A stretch of 36,983 nt of DNA from JAQBQZ01 sp964406475 (GCA_964406475.1 CAYORS010000005.1:1-36983), one strand, 5' to 3'. Counted from the stretch's first letter, positions 14,716 through 23,377 are shown. Notes: generated by a model from the sequence alone, not told the origin. Translations and numbers: made by a program.

Positions 14716-16575
14716 CTAGTTAAGACCAATGTATGAAGTCTTGAATGAATCGAGGTTTGAAGTGTAAGTATTTGCTGGTGAAGTATCATCTGAAGTATCC
14801 CATTTAACTCCTGTAAGAGCTGCTCGGTATTGTCCAGCTGTTCCAGCTGTTCCGAGTTGTGCTGTTACGATAAGTTCAAATGTTTCTTCTGAACCATCTT
14901 CAATCTCGTAGTTTCCAACAGATGTTTTATCACTGTCAGTTACGTCTGTGATTGTAGCTGTGATTGAGTTTCCAGTTGTAGCTGTTCCTGCTTTGTCAAC
15001 CACGTATAATACTGCGTTTGCAACAAGTGAAGATACATATACTGTGTCTCCAGAAGCCTTAACCTTGAACTTAATCTTGAATGTTCCCATATCATCGTTA
15101 GATGATGTACCAGTTGTAGCTGATGTATCTGTTGATACAAGAGTTACTTGAACTCCATTTACACGGAATTCTTGTGCCTTACCAGTTGAAAGACCTGTCT
15201 TCTCACTTGATGTGAGTTGATCTCCTTCTTCGTTTTCAGCATCAATCATAGCTCGGTTACTTGCTGAGATAGAAGCCTTAAGAGTGTCTCCATCTTCAAA
15301 GTTTGAGTCTGTATTGTTGATATCAGCTGTAACTGTGAATGAGTATGTCTTTCCTGCAGAAAGTGTAAGATCGAGGTTATCGAATGTTACAGTAGCTACA
15401 GTAGCTGATGAAGTGTTTACACTTTCTGTGTAGTCTTCTCCATCAATTGTAAGTTTGATTGAACCTGTGATGTAGTCTACATCAGTTGCACCTGTTGCTG
15501 TAAGAGTAACTGGCAATTGATCGATTGTTACATCTGAAGTTCCATCAACCTTGATTTTACCTTTAAGAAGAACAACATCGTTTGTGTTGTCTTGATCGTC
15601 AACAAGAACTACTTGTTCATCTGGTGTAGATGAATCTGTAGAGAACTTGAGTTCTGTGTTAGAAGCTGTTGAGAATGATACGAAATCTACTGCAACACCA
15701 TCTCCTGCAGAAGCCCAACCAATAGTTGATCCTCCGTTTCCAAGGTCTCCTGTCTCTGAGTCAGTTGTCACAACTCCTGATCCATCTTCGAATCGAATGT
15801 TGTTAACACCAACTGTCCATGAGTCATCAGCAATATCTGATGAGTCAAATGTACTAGCTCCGTCTACAGTGATGTAGAATTTCTCTTTTGAATCAGATTT
15901 TACAACTGAGTTTGAAAGAGTGATTGTTTTTGTCCAGAGCTTTGAGTTACTACTGTCTTTTGTAAAGTCAGAAGCATCTGCTGATCCAACTTCTTTACTT
16001 CCTTGCCATACAGTTACGTGCTTAACATAGTCTTTAATCTTTGTTGAGTGTCCGTTTCCTGTTGCATCAAAAGTAACTTTAACAGATCGAAGTGCAATGT
16101 CTCCATCGTTTGAAGCTTCAACTTCAAATCCTGCAACTTTGACATCACTTTCATTTTCACCTACTTCTTCAGAAGAGTATTGTGAAAGTGTTTTAACTGC
16201 ATCAATAGATCCGTCTGTTCCAGCAAGTTTTACTGAAGAAGATGAACCATTATTAGAGTTAGAATTTGAAGAACCTGAGTTCAACATTTCCCACTTAGCT
16301 TGTGTAATAGGACCAAAGTATCCAGCTGCTGGTGTAATACCATTTGCAACTTGGAATGCAGCAACAGCTGCCTTTGTAAGATTACCGAAATAACCTGTTG
16401 GAGAAACAGAAAGGTATCCCTTCTGGTTCAACCATGTTTGAAGTACAGTAACATCTGCTCCTGTGCTTCCAACTGTAAGACTTCGAGTGAATGTAGCTGC
16501 GTTTGCTCCAGCTGTAAGAACAGCTACGAAAGCAATAGCAGAAACAACACTAGCGATTGTTTTTGTGATTTTCAT
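14716..16575 (-). CDS. Probable S-layer protein with N-terminal peptidoglycan-binding domain
   Basis: 619 aa. Signal peptide at residues 1-26 with an 'ANA' cleavage site. Residues about 30-97 form a peptidoglycan-binding domain ('GSTGADVTVLQTWLNQKGYLS ... GYFGPITQAKW'). The rest is Thr/Ser/Asp-rich, nearly Cys-free, with Ig-like beta modules. Codon choice is much more uniform than in neighbours (GTT, GCT, ACT, CTT), which suggests very high expression. It is monocistronic with a strong terminator and a leader of more than 400 nt. These traits fit the main surface-layer protein of Parcubacteria. The nearby O-antigen-ligase-like gene could modify it. Confidence 0.8.
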   Translation of the reverse strand: MKITKTIASVVSAIAFVAVLTAGANAATFTRSLTVGSTGADVTVLQTWLNQKGYLSVSPTGYFGNLTKAAVAAFQVANGITPAAGYFGPITQAKWEMLNSGSSNSNSNNGSSSSVKLAGTDGSIDAVKTLSQYSSEEVGENESDVKVAGFEVEASNDGDIALRSVKVTFDATGNGHSTKIKDYVKHVTVWQGSKEVGSADASDFTKDSSNSKLWTKTITLSNSVVKSDSKEKFYITVDGASTFDSSDIADDSWTVGVNNIRFEDGSGVVTTDSETGDLGNGGSTIGWASAGDGVAVDFVSFSTASNTELKFSTDSSTPDEQVVLVDDQDNTNDVVLLKGKIKVDGTSDVTIDQLPVTLTATGATDVDYITGSIKLTIDGEDYTESVNTSSATVATVTFDNLDLTLSAGKTYSFTVTADINNTDSNFEDGDTLKASISASNRAMIDAENEEGDQLTSSEKTGLSTGKAQEFRVNGVQVTLVSTDTSATTGTSSNDDMGTFKIKFKVKASGDTVYVSSLVANAVLYVVDKAGTATTGNSITATITDVTDSDKTSVGNYEIEDGSEETFELIVTAQLGTAGTAGQYRAALTGVKWDTSDDTSPANTYTSNLDSFKTSYIGLN

Positions 16576-17269
16576 AATTGAATTAATTTTTTTTATGGAT
16601 TATATCTTCTTTAATTAATAAATTTTAATAATGGAGAAGATAGAACCTTTGTAATAAAGAATGTACAAAAGATTGTTTTCGACATCCTTTGTATATTCTC
16701 AAAACCTCATAACACCTTTGGACCGACCTAAGGTTATTGCTATGAGGACGATCTTGAAAAATCAAGATTGTTTTTTAAACACTACTTTTTTGACTTTGCC
16801 GAAACAAAGCGCAAAAAACTAGTTGGCGAAATTTGGTCTGAATATTCAGTAGTATCTTTTCGTGAAAGAAAAAAACCTGAAATACGGGCTTATTTAGTTG
16901 TCAAAGATCTTATGTTAAAAACAATGATTTTATCGGTATTTTTTCTGCTTTAAACACATATGAAAGAAGTAAACTTACTTTCACATTTATTATTATAGCA
17001 AAAATAATGTAATACCAAGAAAATACGGTGTGGATAAGTGAAAAATACACTTTTCAAACCGTCCGCCTATTATAGCAAATTTGACGCTCAAAAGCAATAT
17101 TTATAGCAACAATCAATTAGATACCCTCCTAACACTTTTTAAACAAAAAAACTTAAAATCGGGTTGCACAAAAGTAGGTAGGTTATAGGTGGTGCCAAAC
17201 AACCTAATAAGTGGAGGTGTGTACAACTTATCAAAAGATCTTGTCTACACCCTAGTCAAAAAATGTCTT
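16576..17269 (-). promoter_or_regulatory. Long S-layer leader region with two extended -10 promoters
   Basis: This 694-nt stretch has no credible gene. Two minus-strand extended -10 boxes, both reading TTTGCTATAAT or TTTTGCTATAAT, lie at 16992-16997 (with TTGGTA at 17013-17018, spacer 15) and 17069-17074 (with TTGCTT at 17092-17097, spacer 17). They would give leaders of about 410 and 490 nt. The leader contains two strong hairpins: 16705-16747 (CCTCAT/ATGAGG plus an inner AACCTT/AAGGT stem) and 16751-16768 (ATCTTGA/TCAAGAT). On the plus strand the second hairpin is followed by a T run and could stop antisense transcripts. Confidence 0.55.
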
Positions 17270-18079
17270 TTACAAGCTATAAGTACTCCAGCGACGCTCC
17301 CCCTTCTTTTTTATTTGTCCTTGAAGAACAAGGGCAATAAGCTCTCTCTGTATCGTCTTTTCGCTGCACTCAGGAAAAATGTCTTTTATGTCTTTTATGC
17401 TCAAAGAAGTGTTGCTGTTTTTTATTATTTTTATTATTTTTTCCTGTCTATTGTTTTTATTAAAGTCAGTGTTTTTTGCGATGAATGGAAGACTTGTTTT
17501 TTGTTTCTCAGATGACTTTTTTGTGATGTCTTTTTTATAAAAGTCATTCGTATCTTGATGTCCTTTATGTCCTTTATAAAAGACATTGCCTTCACTCAAT
17601 GTAGGCACAGTTAGCTCTGTATTTTTTTCTTTAAGAAGATCTTCTACTTGGTTTGTTTTTTGCGGGAAAGGTATCTCAAAAAAAGACGCAACAAGTTCTG
17701 GAGAGTAGAAACCTTCTTTTGATCTTTCGCTCATTTCATGGATCACTTTTTTGATTTCATTTTGAAGAAGATGTGTGTTCATTAAGGACACGACTTTTGC
17801 AAAGGAAGCAAGCTCCAAAAAACTCTCAAGTTCAAGAAGTGTCCTTTCGAGATTATTAAAGACACTTTTCTCATCAAAAAAGTTTCTCAATGCAGAAAGA
17901 TCTGTTACCGTCTTCCGTAGTGTCCATTTAAGAGGTTCTGTGTCCTTTATGAGGTCGGTAATAGCATATGTTGCATACGAAATTTTTGATATCTTTTTGA
18001 AGATATAAAAGACAAACTGGTCACCTTTTCCTAGGTGTTTGAAAACCTCTAATTCTTGTTTTGTGTCCTTTTGTTCCAT
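17270..18079 (-). CDS. Winged-helix regulator of unknown family, divergent from ftsK
   Basis: 269 aa. Residues about 20-125 are helical with no recognised family. Residues 130-205 are a charged linker. Residues about 208-265 are a DeoR-like winged helix ('RQEKIIKIIKNSNTSLSIKD ... SEKTIQRELIALVLQGQI'). It probably binds DNA and regulates transcription. Its own promoter (TTGATA 18153-18158, spacer 15, TATAAT 18132-18137) is overlapped by a copy of GTCYTTTAT, a motif that recurs ten times in and just upstream of the gene. Autoregulation, and possibly control of ftsK-recA, is inferred from that layout. Confidence 0.7.
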   Translation of the reverse strand: MEQKDTKQELEVFKHLGKGDQFVFYIFKKISKISYATYAITDLIKDTEPLKWTLRKTVTDLSALRNFFDEKSVFNNLERTLLELESFLELASFAKVVSLMNTHLLQNEIKKVIHEMSERSKEGFYSPELVASFFEIPFPQKTNQVEDLLKEKNTELTVPTLSEGNVFYKGHKGHQDTNDFYKKDITKKSSEKQKTSLPFIAKNTDFNKNNRQEKIIKIIKNSNTSLSIKDIKDIFPECSEKTIQRELIALVLQGQIKKKGERRWSTYSL

Positions 18080-18177
18080 TGCGAATGTCTTTTATGATAA
18101 AACCAATTTTATGACCTTTTAGTGTCCTTATATTATAAAAGACAGTACAAAATATCAAGTGACTTTTAGTCTTTTAT
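17381..18177. repeat. Cluster of ten GTCYTTTAT motifs
   Basis: Exact matches at 17381, 17390, 17560, 17569, 17942, 18087 and 18169 (plus strand) and 17576, 18005 and 18135 (minus strand). Two pairs are head-to-tail without a gap. TGTCCTTTATAAAAGACA (17568-17585) forms an imperfect palindrome. Variants with one or two changes occur between them (for example 17265, 17841, 18064, 18124). Elsewhere in the window I noticed only two copies (1257 and 36183). Confidence 0.75.
18132..18158 (-). promoter_or_regulatory. Promoter of the winged-helix regulator, overlapped by its motif
   Basis: Minus strand TTGATA (18153-18158), 15-nt spacer, TATAAT (18132-18137). GTCTTTTAT (18135-18143) covers half of the -10 box, as an operator would. 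Confidence 0.6.
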
Positions 18178-18216
18178 TTGGTCTTATTTTTCAACAATAA
18201 AATAACTTTGTCGTGA

Positions 18217-18222
18217 TATAAT
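18217..18222 (+). promoter_or_regulatory. Extended -10 promoter of ftsK-orf-recA
   Basis: TGA-TATAAT about 36 nt before the ftsK ATG. No good -35 element; the TGn extension may compensate. It lies 40 nt from the last GTCYTTTAT motif. Confidence 0.55.
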
Positions 18223-18258
18223 GAGATGGAACTAACGACACAATAAATTTTACTTTTT

Positions 18259-20487
18259 ATGCCAAAACCCTTATCCAAAGAATCATTCCGAGCAAACGAA
18301 CAAAAGCGCGGTCGGAACAAATCTCAACAACAGGAATCTTTTATTCGTGATGAAACCATGCAGAGTATTATTTCGATACTTTTGTTTTTGTGTTCGATTG
18401 TTTTTATACTTGCATCAGTACAAAAAGCAGGTTTTGTTGGGAACAATATTTATAGTTTTTTTGGGAAACTTTTTGGTATTGGATATTATCTTATTCCCCT
18501 TCTTTTAGGAATGCTTGGAGTCGCCTTTTTACAAAATCTCTCTCAAAGATTCTCGCTTACAAAAGTGCTCGCAAGCGGTGCCTTCTTTTTTTCATCACTT
18601 GGAATTATTGAGATCGTAAAAGCAAAGTCAGGTGGTGCGGTAGGCGAGATTATGATAAAACCTCTCATTGCACTTTTTGATATTTATTCATCAGTCATTT
18701 TACTTTTTGCTTTTATCATCATCTCACTTCTTATCATCTTTGATACACATTTAAAAAGTGAATGGCTCACATTCTGGCGACGAGTCAACAAAACACAAGA
18801 AGATGATGCTGATGATCAAGATGTTGAAGATGCTATAAGTAAAAGTGTTGTCAAAGAAGAAAAGAAACTCAAAGAAAATAAAATCGCACTCGAAAAACAA
18901 AAAGATATTCCCGAACCAAAAACTACAGAAACACCTGCAACGAAAAAGAAAGATGAAAAAGACGAATTGGAACTTGGAGGATTACGATCTCACACTTTCT
19001 CAAAAGCATACGAAGCACCTCCCCTTTCCCTTCTTGAGACAGATAGAGGGCGTCCCGGTGTTGGTGATGTTAAAGCTAATGCAAACATCATCAAGCGCAC
19101 ACTCCAAAACTTTGGGATTGATGTTGAAATGGATGAAATCACCATTGGGCCCACTGTTGCACGATATGCACTGAAGCCCGCAGAAGGGGTGCGTCTCTCA
19201 AAAATAGTGAGTCTTCAAGACAACCTTGCTCTTGCTCTTGCGGCACAGACTATCCGAGTAGAGGCCCCTATCCCCGGCAAGTCTCTTGTGGGAATTGAAG
19301 TGCCAAATTCATCAAAAACAGTGGTTGGACTAGGGTCTCTTCTTGCAACAAAAGAATACCAATCATCTCCAAAACCCCTCCTCACATCTATCGGTAAAAA
19401 TGTCTCCGGTGATGCAGTCTTCTATGACCTTGCTCGTATGCCACACCTACTTATTGCAGGAACAACTGGAAGTGGTAAGTCCGTAACTGTACACGCAATC
19501 CTCACCTCACTGCTCTACAGGAATTCACCCGATCTTCTCAAGTTTATTATGGTTGATGCAAAAAGAGTTGAGCTTACCCTCTATAATAAAATCCCCCACC
19601 TCCTCACTCCTGTAATTACTGAAGCAAAAAAAACAATTCTTGCTCTCAAATGGGCAGCAAAAGAAATGGATAGACGATATGATGTGCTTGAACAGTGTTC
19701 AGTGCGAGATATAAGCTCCTACCACAAAAACATCTTAGAACCAGCTCTTAAGAAAGAAAAGAATAGTACGAACGTGCCCGAAACTATGCCTTATATTGTA
19801 ATTGTTATAGACGAGCTTGCGGATTTGATGCAAGCATACCCTCGAGAACTAGAGGCATCGATTGTCCGACTTGCCCAAATGTCTCGTGCCGTAGGTATTC
19901 ATCTTATCCTTTCAACACAACGACCATCAGTAAACGTTATTACAGGACTTATCAAAGCAAACATCCCTACTCGTATTGCACTCAAAGTACAATCACAGAT
20001 TGATTCACGAACAATCATTGATAAGGCTGGAGCAGAAAAGCTTGTTGGACAAGGGGATATGCTCTTCTCTTCACAAGATGCACCAGAACCTGTACGAATA
20101 CAGTCTCCATATATTTCTGAAACAGAAGTGAAAAAGGTTGCCAAATATCTTGTCGATAGCTACCAAGATGAAGTCCCTCAAACAGAACTTGGTCTCACAG
20201 GAGACAAACAAGAAGATTCAAAAAATCCAATCTTTGATTCAGAGCTTATGAATGAGAATAATAATGAGGCAGATGATGATGACTTGTATGAAGATGCTCG
20301 ACAGATTGTTATACAGGCTGGCAAAGCATCTACATCATACATACAAAGAAAACTTCGTGTTGGTTATGCACGAGCAGCTCGCCTTATGGATATTCTTGAA
20401 GAGAAAGGTGTCATCGGTCCAGCTGATGGTGCAAAACCTCGTGAGGTCCTCCAAGGTAAACCAGCAGAAGTAGAAGAAATGCTCTAG
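18259..20487 (+). CDS. ftsK: DNA translocase FtsK
   Basis: 742 aa. Four membrane helices lie in residues about 35-165, followed by an acidic and Lys-rich linker (175-235) and the motor. The Walker A motif is 'GTTGSGKS' (401-408); 'IVIVIDELADLM' is Walker B. The C-terminal winged helix (gamma domain, about 675-742) reads sequence signals that orient translocation. It is a short-linker, SpoIIIE-like form, localised at the division septum, where it pumps chromosome ends into daughter cells. It is followed after 1 nt by orf111 and then recA, presumably one operon. Confidence 0.96.
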   Translation: MPKPLSKESFRANEQKRGRNKSQQQESFIRDETMQSIISILLFLCSIVFILASVQKAGFVGNNIYSFFGKLFGIGYYLIPLLLGMLGVAFLQNLSQRFSLTKVLASGAFFFSSLGIIEIVKAKSGGAVGEIMIKPLIALFDIYSSVILLFAFIIISLLIIFDTHLKSEWLTFWRRVNKTQEDDADDQDVEDAISKSVVKEEKKLKENKIALEKQKDIPEPKTTETPATKKKDEKDELELGGLRSHTFSKAYEAPPLSLLETDRGRPGVGDVKANANIIKRTLQNFGIDVEMDEITIGPTVARYALKPAEGVRLSKIVSLQDNLALALAAQTIRVEAPIPGKSLVGIEVPNSSKTVVGLGSLLATKEYQSSPKPLLTSIGKNVSGDAVFYDLARMPHLLIAGTTGSGKSVTVHAILTSLLYRNSPDLLKFIMVDAKRVELTLYNKIPHLLTPVITEAKKTILALKWAAKEMDRRYDVLEQCSVRDISSYHKNILEPALKKEKNSTNVPETMPYIVIVIDELADLMQAYPRELEASIVRLAQMSRAVGIHLILSTQRPSVNVITGLIKANIPTRIALKVQSQIDSRTIIDKAGAEKLVGQGDMLFSSQDAPEPVRIQSPYISETEVKKVAKYLVDSYQDEVPQTELGLTGDKQEDSKNPIFDSELMNENNNEADDDDLYEDARQIVIQAGKASTSYIQRKLRVGYARAARLMDILEEKGVIGPADGAKPREVLQGKPAEVEEML

Positions 20488-20488
20488 T

Positions 20489-20824
20489 ATGAAAAAAAAT
20501 ACTCAATTTTTTATTATTGTTGGCTTTTTCTTGCTTTTTGTTCTTTATGGTATATTTGAAGGTGTAAAGCTTTATCTCGGACCATCACTTGTCTTAAATA
20601 CGCCTTTATATATCACAGTAACAGAGCCGCTGTTTGTGGTAAGTGGAGCTGTAAAGCGATCTGCATACCTTACTCTTGATGACAGACAAATATTCGCAGA
20701 TACAAATGGGTATTTTGAAGATAAATTGCTCCTCTCCCCTGGCTATAATATAATTGAGGTGGAAGTAAAAGATAGGTTTGAAAAACAAGTATCAAAAAAA
20801 ATTCACGTTTGGTATAGCAATTAG
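20489..20824 (+). CDS. Membrane-anchored protein with Ig-like (glucodextranase-B-like) domain
   Basis: 111 aa. One N-terminal membrane helix (about 6-28), then a single beta-sandwich-like domain exposed outside ('PLFVVSGAVKRSAYLTLDDRQIFADTNGYFEDKLLLSPGYNIIEVEVKDRFEK'), a pattern like the accessory Ig-like domain of glucodextranases. It starts 1 nt after the ftsK stop (TAG-T-ATG) and ends 23 nt before recA. Its conserved-looking place between a translocase and a recombinase suggests a role in the envelope at division, but that is inference. Confidence 0.65.
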   Translation: MKKNTQFFIIVGFFLLFVLYGIFEGVKLYLGPSLVLNTPLYITVTEPLFVVSGAVKRSAYLTLDDRQIFADTNGYFEDKLLLSPGYNIIEVEVKDRFEKQVSKKIHVWYSN

Positions 20825-20847
20825 TATTACTATTTAATTCAATTTTA

Positions 20848-21933
20848 ATGAAAAAGAAAGAAAAAATCGCGAAAGAAAAAGTAAACACAGGATCCAAAAC
20901 CGCAATCGAAGAAACAATCCGAGCAATCAAATCAAAGTTTGGAGATGACGCGATTATGAAACTTGGTGAGGCACCCAAAGTCGATATCAATGTTATTCCT
21001 ACAGGATCACTTGGTCTTGATGCTGCACTTGGTATTGGAGGGCTGCCACGTGGACGAATAGTTGAAATCTTTGGACCAGAATCATCTGGTAAAACAACTC
21101 TTACCCTACACGCTATTGCTGAAGCACAAAAAATGGGAGGAATCTGTGCTTTTATCGATGCAGAACACGCACTCGACCCAGAATATGCAAAACGAATCGG
21201 GGTCAATGTAAGCGAGCTTCTCATTTCTCAACCAGATACAGGAGAACAAGCTCTTGAGATTGTTGAGTCTCTTGTGCGTACAGGCAAAATCGATATTGTC
21301 GTTGTCGACTCTGTAGCTGCACTTACACCAAAAGATGAAATCGAAGGTGATATGGGAGCACATCACGTCGGCAAGCAGGCTCGCCTTATGGCCCAAGCAC
21401 TGCGTAAACTCACAGCTATTGTCGCAAAATCAAAAACGATTATTATTTTTATCAACCAAATCAGAATGCAGATTGGTGTGATGTTCGGTAACCCAGAGAC
21501 AACTCCAGGAGGAAAGGCTCTCAAATTCTACACTTCAGTACGCCTCGACATCCGTCGTATTGCTCAAATCAAAAAAGGTGAAGAGATTATGGGAGGACGA
21601 GTGCGCGTCAAAGTAGTTAAAAACAAAGTAGGTGCCCCATTCAAACAAACAGAATTTGACCTTATGTACAACGAAGGTATCTCAAAAGAAGGAGAAATAA
21701 TGGCTCTCGGAGAAAAGATGGGTATCCTTCAAAAGTCAGGTAATTCTTATAGGTACACACCAAAAAATGGTGAAGAAATAACGCTTGGACGTGGATACGA
21801 TGCGACACGACAATTCCTCAAAGAGAACAAAAAGGTATCAGATGAAATTTTAGCCAAGATTCGAAAATTTATGAGTGAAGAAGGTTTTGCATTTGAAGGT
21901 AAAGCAGAAGTCGAGGAGAAGCCAGAAGAATAG
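20848..21933 (+). CDS. recA: Recombinase RecA
   Basis: 361 aa, normal length. Walker A is 'GPESSGKTT' (76-84); 'IVVVDSVAALTPKDEIEGDMG' and the L2 region 'INQIRMQIGVMFGNPETTPGG' are intact. It catalyses strand exchange and activates LexA self-cleavage; the lexA gene of this window has the needed residues. I found no GAAC-N4-GTTC box between ftsK and recA or before ftsK, so recA itself may not be SOS-induced from here. The leader between orf111 and recA is AT-only. Confidence 0.98.
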   Translation: MKKKEKIAKEKVNTGSKTAIEETIRAIKSKFGDDAIMKLGEAPKVDINVIPTGSLGLDAALGIGGLPRGRIVEIFGPESSGKTTLTLHAIAEAQKMGGICAFIDAEHALDPEYAKRIGVNVSELLISQPDTGEQALEIVESLVRTGKIDIVVVDSVAALTPKDEIEGDMGAHHVGKQARLMAQALRKLTAIVAKSKTIIIFINQIRMQIGVMFGNPETTPGGKALKFYTSVRLDIRRIAQIKKGEEIMGGRVRVKVVKNKVGAPFKQTEFDLMYNEGISKEGEIMALGEKMGILQKSGNSYRYTPKNGEEITLGRGYDATRQFLKENKKVSDEILAKIRKFMSEEGFAFEGKAEVEEKPEE

Positions 21934-21938
21934 CTCCA

Positions 21939-21966
21939 GATTATAAGTTTTTAAAAACTTATAATC
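21939..21966. repeat. 28-bp perfect AT-rich palindrome after recA
   Basis: GATTATAAGTTTTT followed by its exact reverse complement, starting 5 nt after the recA stop. It could form a hairpin in the recA 3' UTR and may act with the terminator 40 nt downstream. Confidence 0.75.
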
Positions 21967-22005
21967 TTCCGTAGATCAAATAACAATACCCTGTGAGTAA
22001 TTTCT

Positions 22006-22045
22006 AAAATTCAGCACGGCGCCCAAAGGCGCCGTGCTGAATTTT
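22006..22045. terminator. Bidirectional terminator between recA and efp
   Basis: Perfect 18-bp stem AAAATTCAGCACGGCGCC / GGCGCCGTGCTGAATTTT with a 4-nt loop. It separates convergent recA (plus) and efp (minus). The T tail is best on the plus strand. Confidence 0.93.
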
Positions 22046-22067
22046 TTATTGCTTTTTGATTTTTGAC

Positions 22068-22628
22068 TTACACTCTCTCTACATATTCCCCTGTCTCAGT
22101 GTTTACCCTAATCACATCTCCTTCATTTATAAACATAGGAGCATTGAGCGTAGCACCTGTCTCAAGTGTGATAATCTTGTTACCACCCTTTGCCGTATCA
22201 CCTTTGACTGCAGGAGGAGCATCAGTCACTTTGAGCTCTACCTTGATTGGCATATCAATACCAAAAACATTTTCTTCAAACATTTTTGCATCGATAATTG
22301 AATTCACCTTCATAAACTTACGAGCTTCGCCAAGCACATCTTCAGAAAGCTTGAATCGATTTGCTGGATTAGTAGCGTCACAGAACCACCATTCTCCTTT
22401 GTTTACATAAAGGAATTTTACTTGTTTTGTCTCGATATCTGCTTCTTCTGCTTTGTCTTGAGCACTGAATGAATGTTCTACAACTCGTCCACTTATAAGA
22501 TTACGAAGCTTTGTTGCATTAACAGGCTTTCGCATTTGTTTGCGGAACACATGAGATGAAAGCACTTCGTAAGGTTCATTGTCGAAGATAATACACTTTC
22601 TTTCTTTTATTTCATTATACTCTAACAT
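22068..22628 (-). CDS. efp: Elongation factor P with non-canonical loop
   Basis: 186 aa with the three-domain EF-P layout. It relieves ribosome stalling at polyproline. Aligned with E. coli, the tip of domain I, normally PGKG with the modified Lys34, here reads 'RKQMRKPVN', so the modified lysine position is a Met. The protein is therefore probably not modified by the EpmA or rhamnosyl (EarP) pathways. Domains II and III ('KQVKFLYVNKGEWWFCDATN', 'EGDVIRVNTETGEYVERV') are conserved. Last gene of the rpsF-ssb-rpsR-efp run; no Shine-Dalgarno sequence. Confidence 0.93.
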   Translation of the reverse strand: MLEYNEIKERKCIIFDNEPYEVLSSHVFRKQMRKPVNATKLRNLISGRVVEHSFSAQDKAEEADIETKQVKFLYVNKGEWWFCDATNPANRFKLSEDVLGEARKFMKVNSIIDAKMFEENVFGIDMPIKVELKVTDAPPAVKGDTAKGGNKIITLETGATLNAPMFINEGDVIRVNTETGEYVERV

Positions 22629-22654
22629 AGGTTGTTTTTAGATAAGAAATAATA

Positions 22655-22867
22655 CTATCTTTGCACGTAAGGCATAAGAGCCATAAATCGCGCAATCTTG
22701 ATTGCGTTAGCGAGCTTGCGTTGATTCTTGGCACATACACCTGTTCTTTTTCGTCCAAGAATACGTCCGTGTGGGTTGATAAACTTTTTCAAAATGTCTG
22801 TGTCTTTATAATCAATATGATTGATTTGATTTTGCTTAAAAAAGCATTGTTTTGAACTTTCTGCCAT
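22655..22867 (-). CDS. rpsR: 30S ribosomal protein S18
   Basis: 70 aa. The core 'DYKDTDILKKFINPHGRILGRKRTGVCAKNQRKLANAIKIARFMALMPY' is fully typical. It forms a heterodimer with S6 on the small-subunit platform. It lies between ssb and efp in the classic rpsF-ssb-rpsR order, 26 nt after ssb. Confidence 0.97.
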   Translation of the reverse strand: MAESSKQCFFKQNQINHIDYKDTDILKKFINPHGRILGRKRTGVCAKNQRKLANAIKIARFMALMPYVQR

Positions 22868-22893
22868 AATAATCTAATTCTAAATAATAATTT

Positions 22894-23340
22894 TTAAAAA
22901 GGAATATCTTCGATATTAATTTCTTCTTCTGGATAGGCAATCTCACTACCTATGTCTTGATGTGAATCCCCTGTTTGTCCTGAAGATTCTGATCGTTGCG
23001 ATGTGGTACCCATTGCTTTAGGACCGAATTGGAAATTTTCTACAATAATCTCTGTACGATATTTCTTTTGTCCATCTTTATCGTCCCATGATCGTGTTTG
23101 AATCCGACCATCAATAAAAATTGGATTACCTCGTTTCATATACTGAGCAATGAGCTCTGCTGGCTTACCAAAAGCAACAATATTGTGATATTCTGCAGTT
23201 TCTTGTTTGACACCATTTTTATCTTTGTAACTACGGTTGGTTGCAATAGAAAATGATGCTACTTTAATTCCTGATGGAAGCGCTTTTAATTCTGGATCCT
23301 TTGTAAGGTTCCCATAGAGCATTGCTTTGTTAAGATACAT
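22894..23340 (-). CDS. ssb: Single-stranded DNA-binding protein
   Basis: 148 aa. OB-fold at residues about 1-105 ('MYLNKAMLYGNLTKDPELKALPSGIKVASFSIATN', 'YMKRGNPIFIDGRIQTRSW'), a Ser/Gly/Gln-rich linker, and the acidic tip ending in 'EDIPF', which recruits RecO and other repair partners. It lies between rpsF and rpsR as in many bacteria. Confidence 0.97.
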   Translation of the reverse strand: MYLNKAMLYGNLTKDPELKALPSGIKVASFSIATNRSYKDKNGVKQETAEYHNIVAFGKPAELIAQYMKRGNPIFIDGRIQTRSWDDKDGQKKYRTEIIVENFQFGPKAMGTTSQRSESSGQTGDSHQDIGSEIAYPEEEINIEDIPF

Positions 23341-23377
23341 ATTTTGTGAAGATGTTAATTTTTAATTATCACCTCAA

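Noticed and set aside
16751..16776. Plus-strand terminator and 61-codon plus ORF (16768-16953)
   Set aside because: The hairpin looks like a terminator on the plus strand, but no plus-strand gene or promoter leads into it; the ORF has no family-like sequence. Treated as part of the S-layer leader.
17054..17130. AGGAGG followed by a TTG-started 20-codon frame (minus strand)
   Set aside because: It overlaps the S-layer promoter region, starts upstream of one predicted transcription start, and the genome otherwise does not use Shine-Dalgarno signals.
18259..18260. GTCYTTTAT as a proven FtsK-orienting sequence
   Set aside because: The cluster has both orientations and is confined to one locus, unlike skewed genome-wide KOPS; kept only as one hypothesis.
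18080..20847. LexA box for ftsK or recA
   Set aside because: No GAAC-N4-GTTC or close variant found before ftsK or between orf111 and recA.
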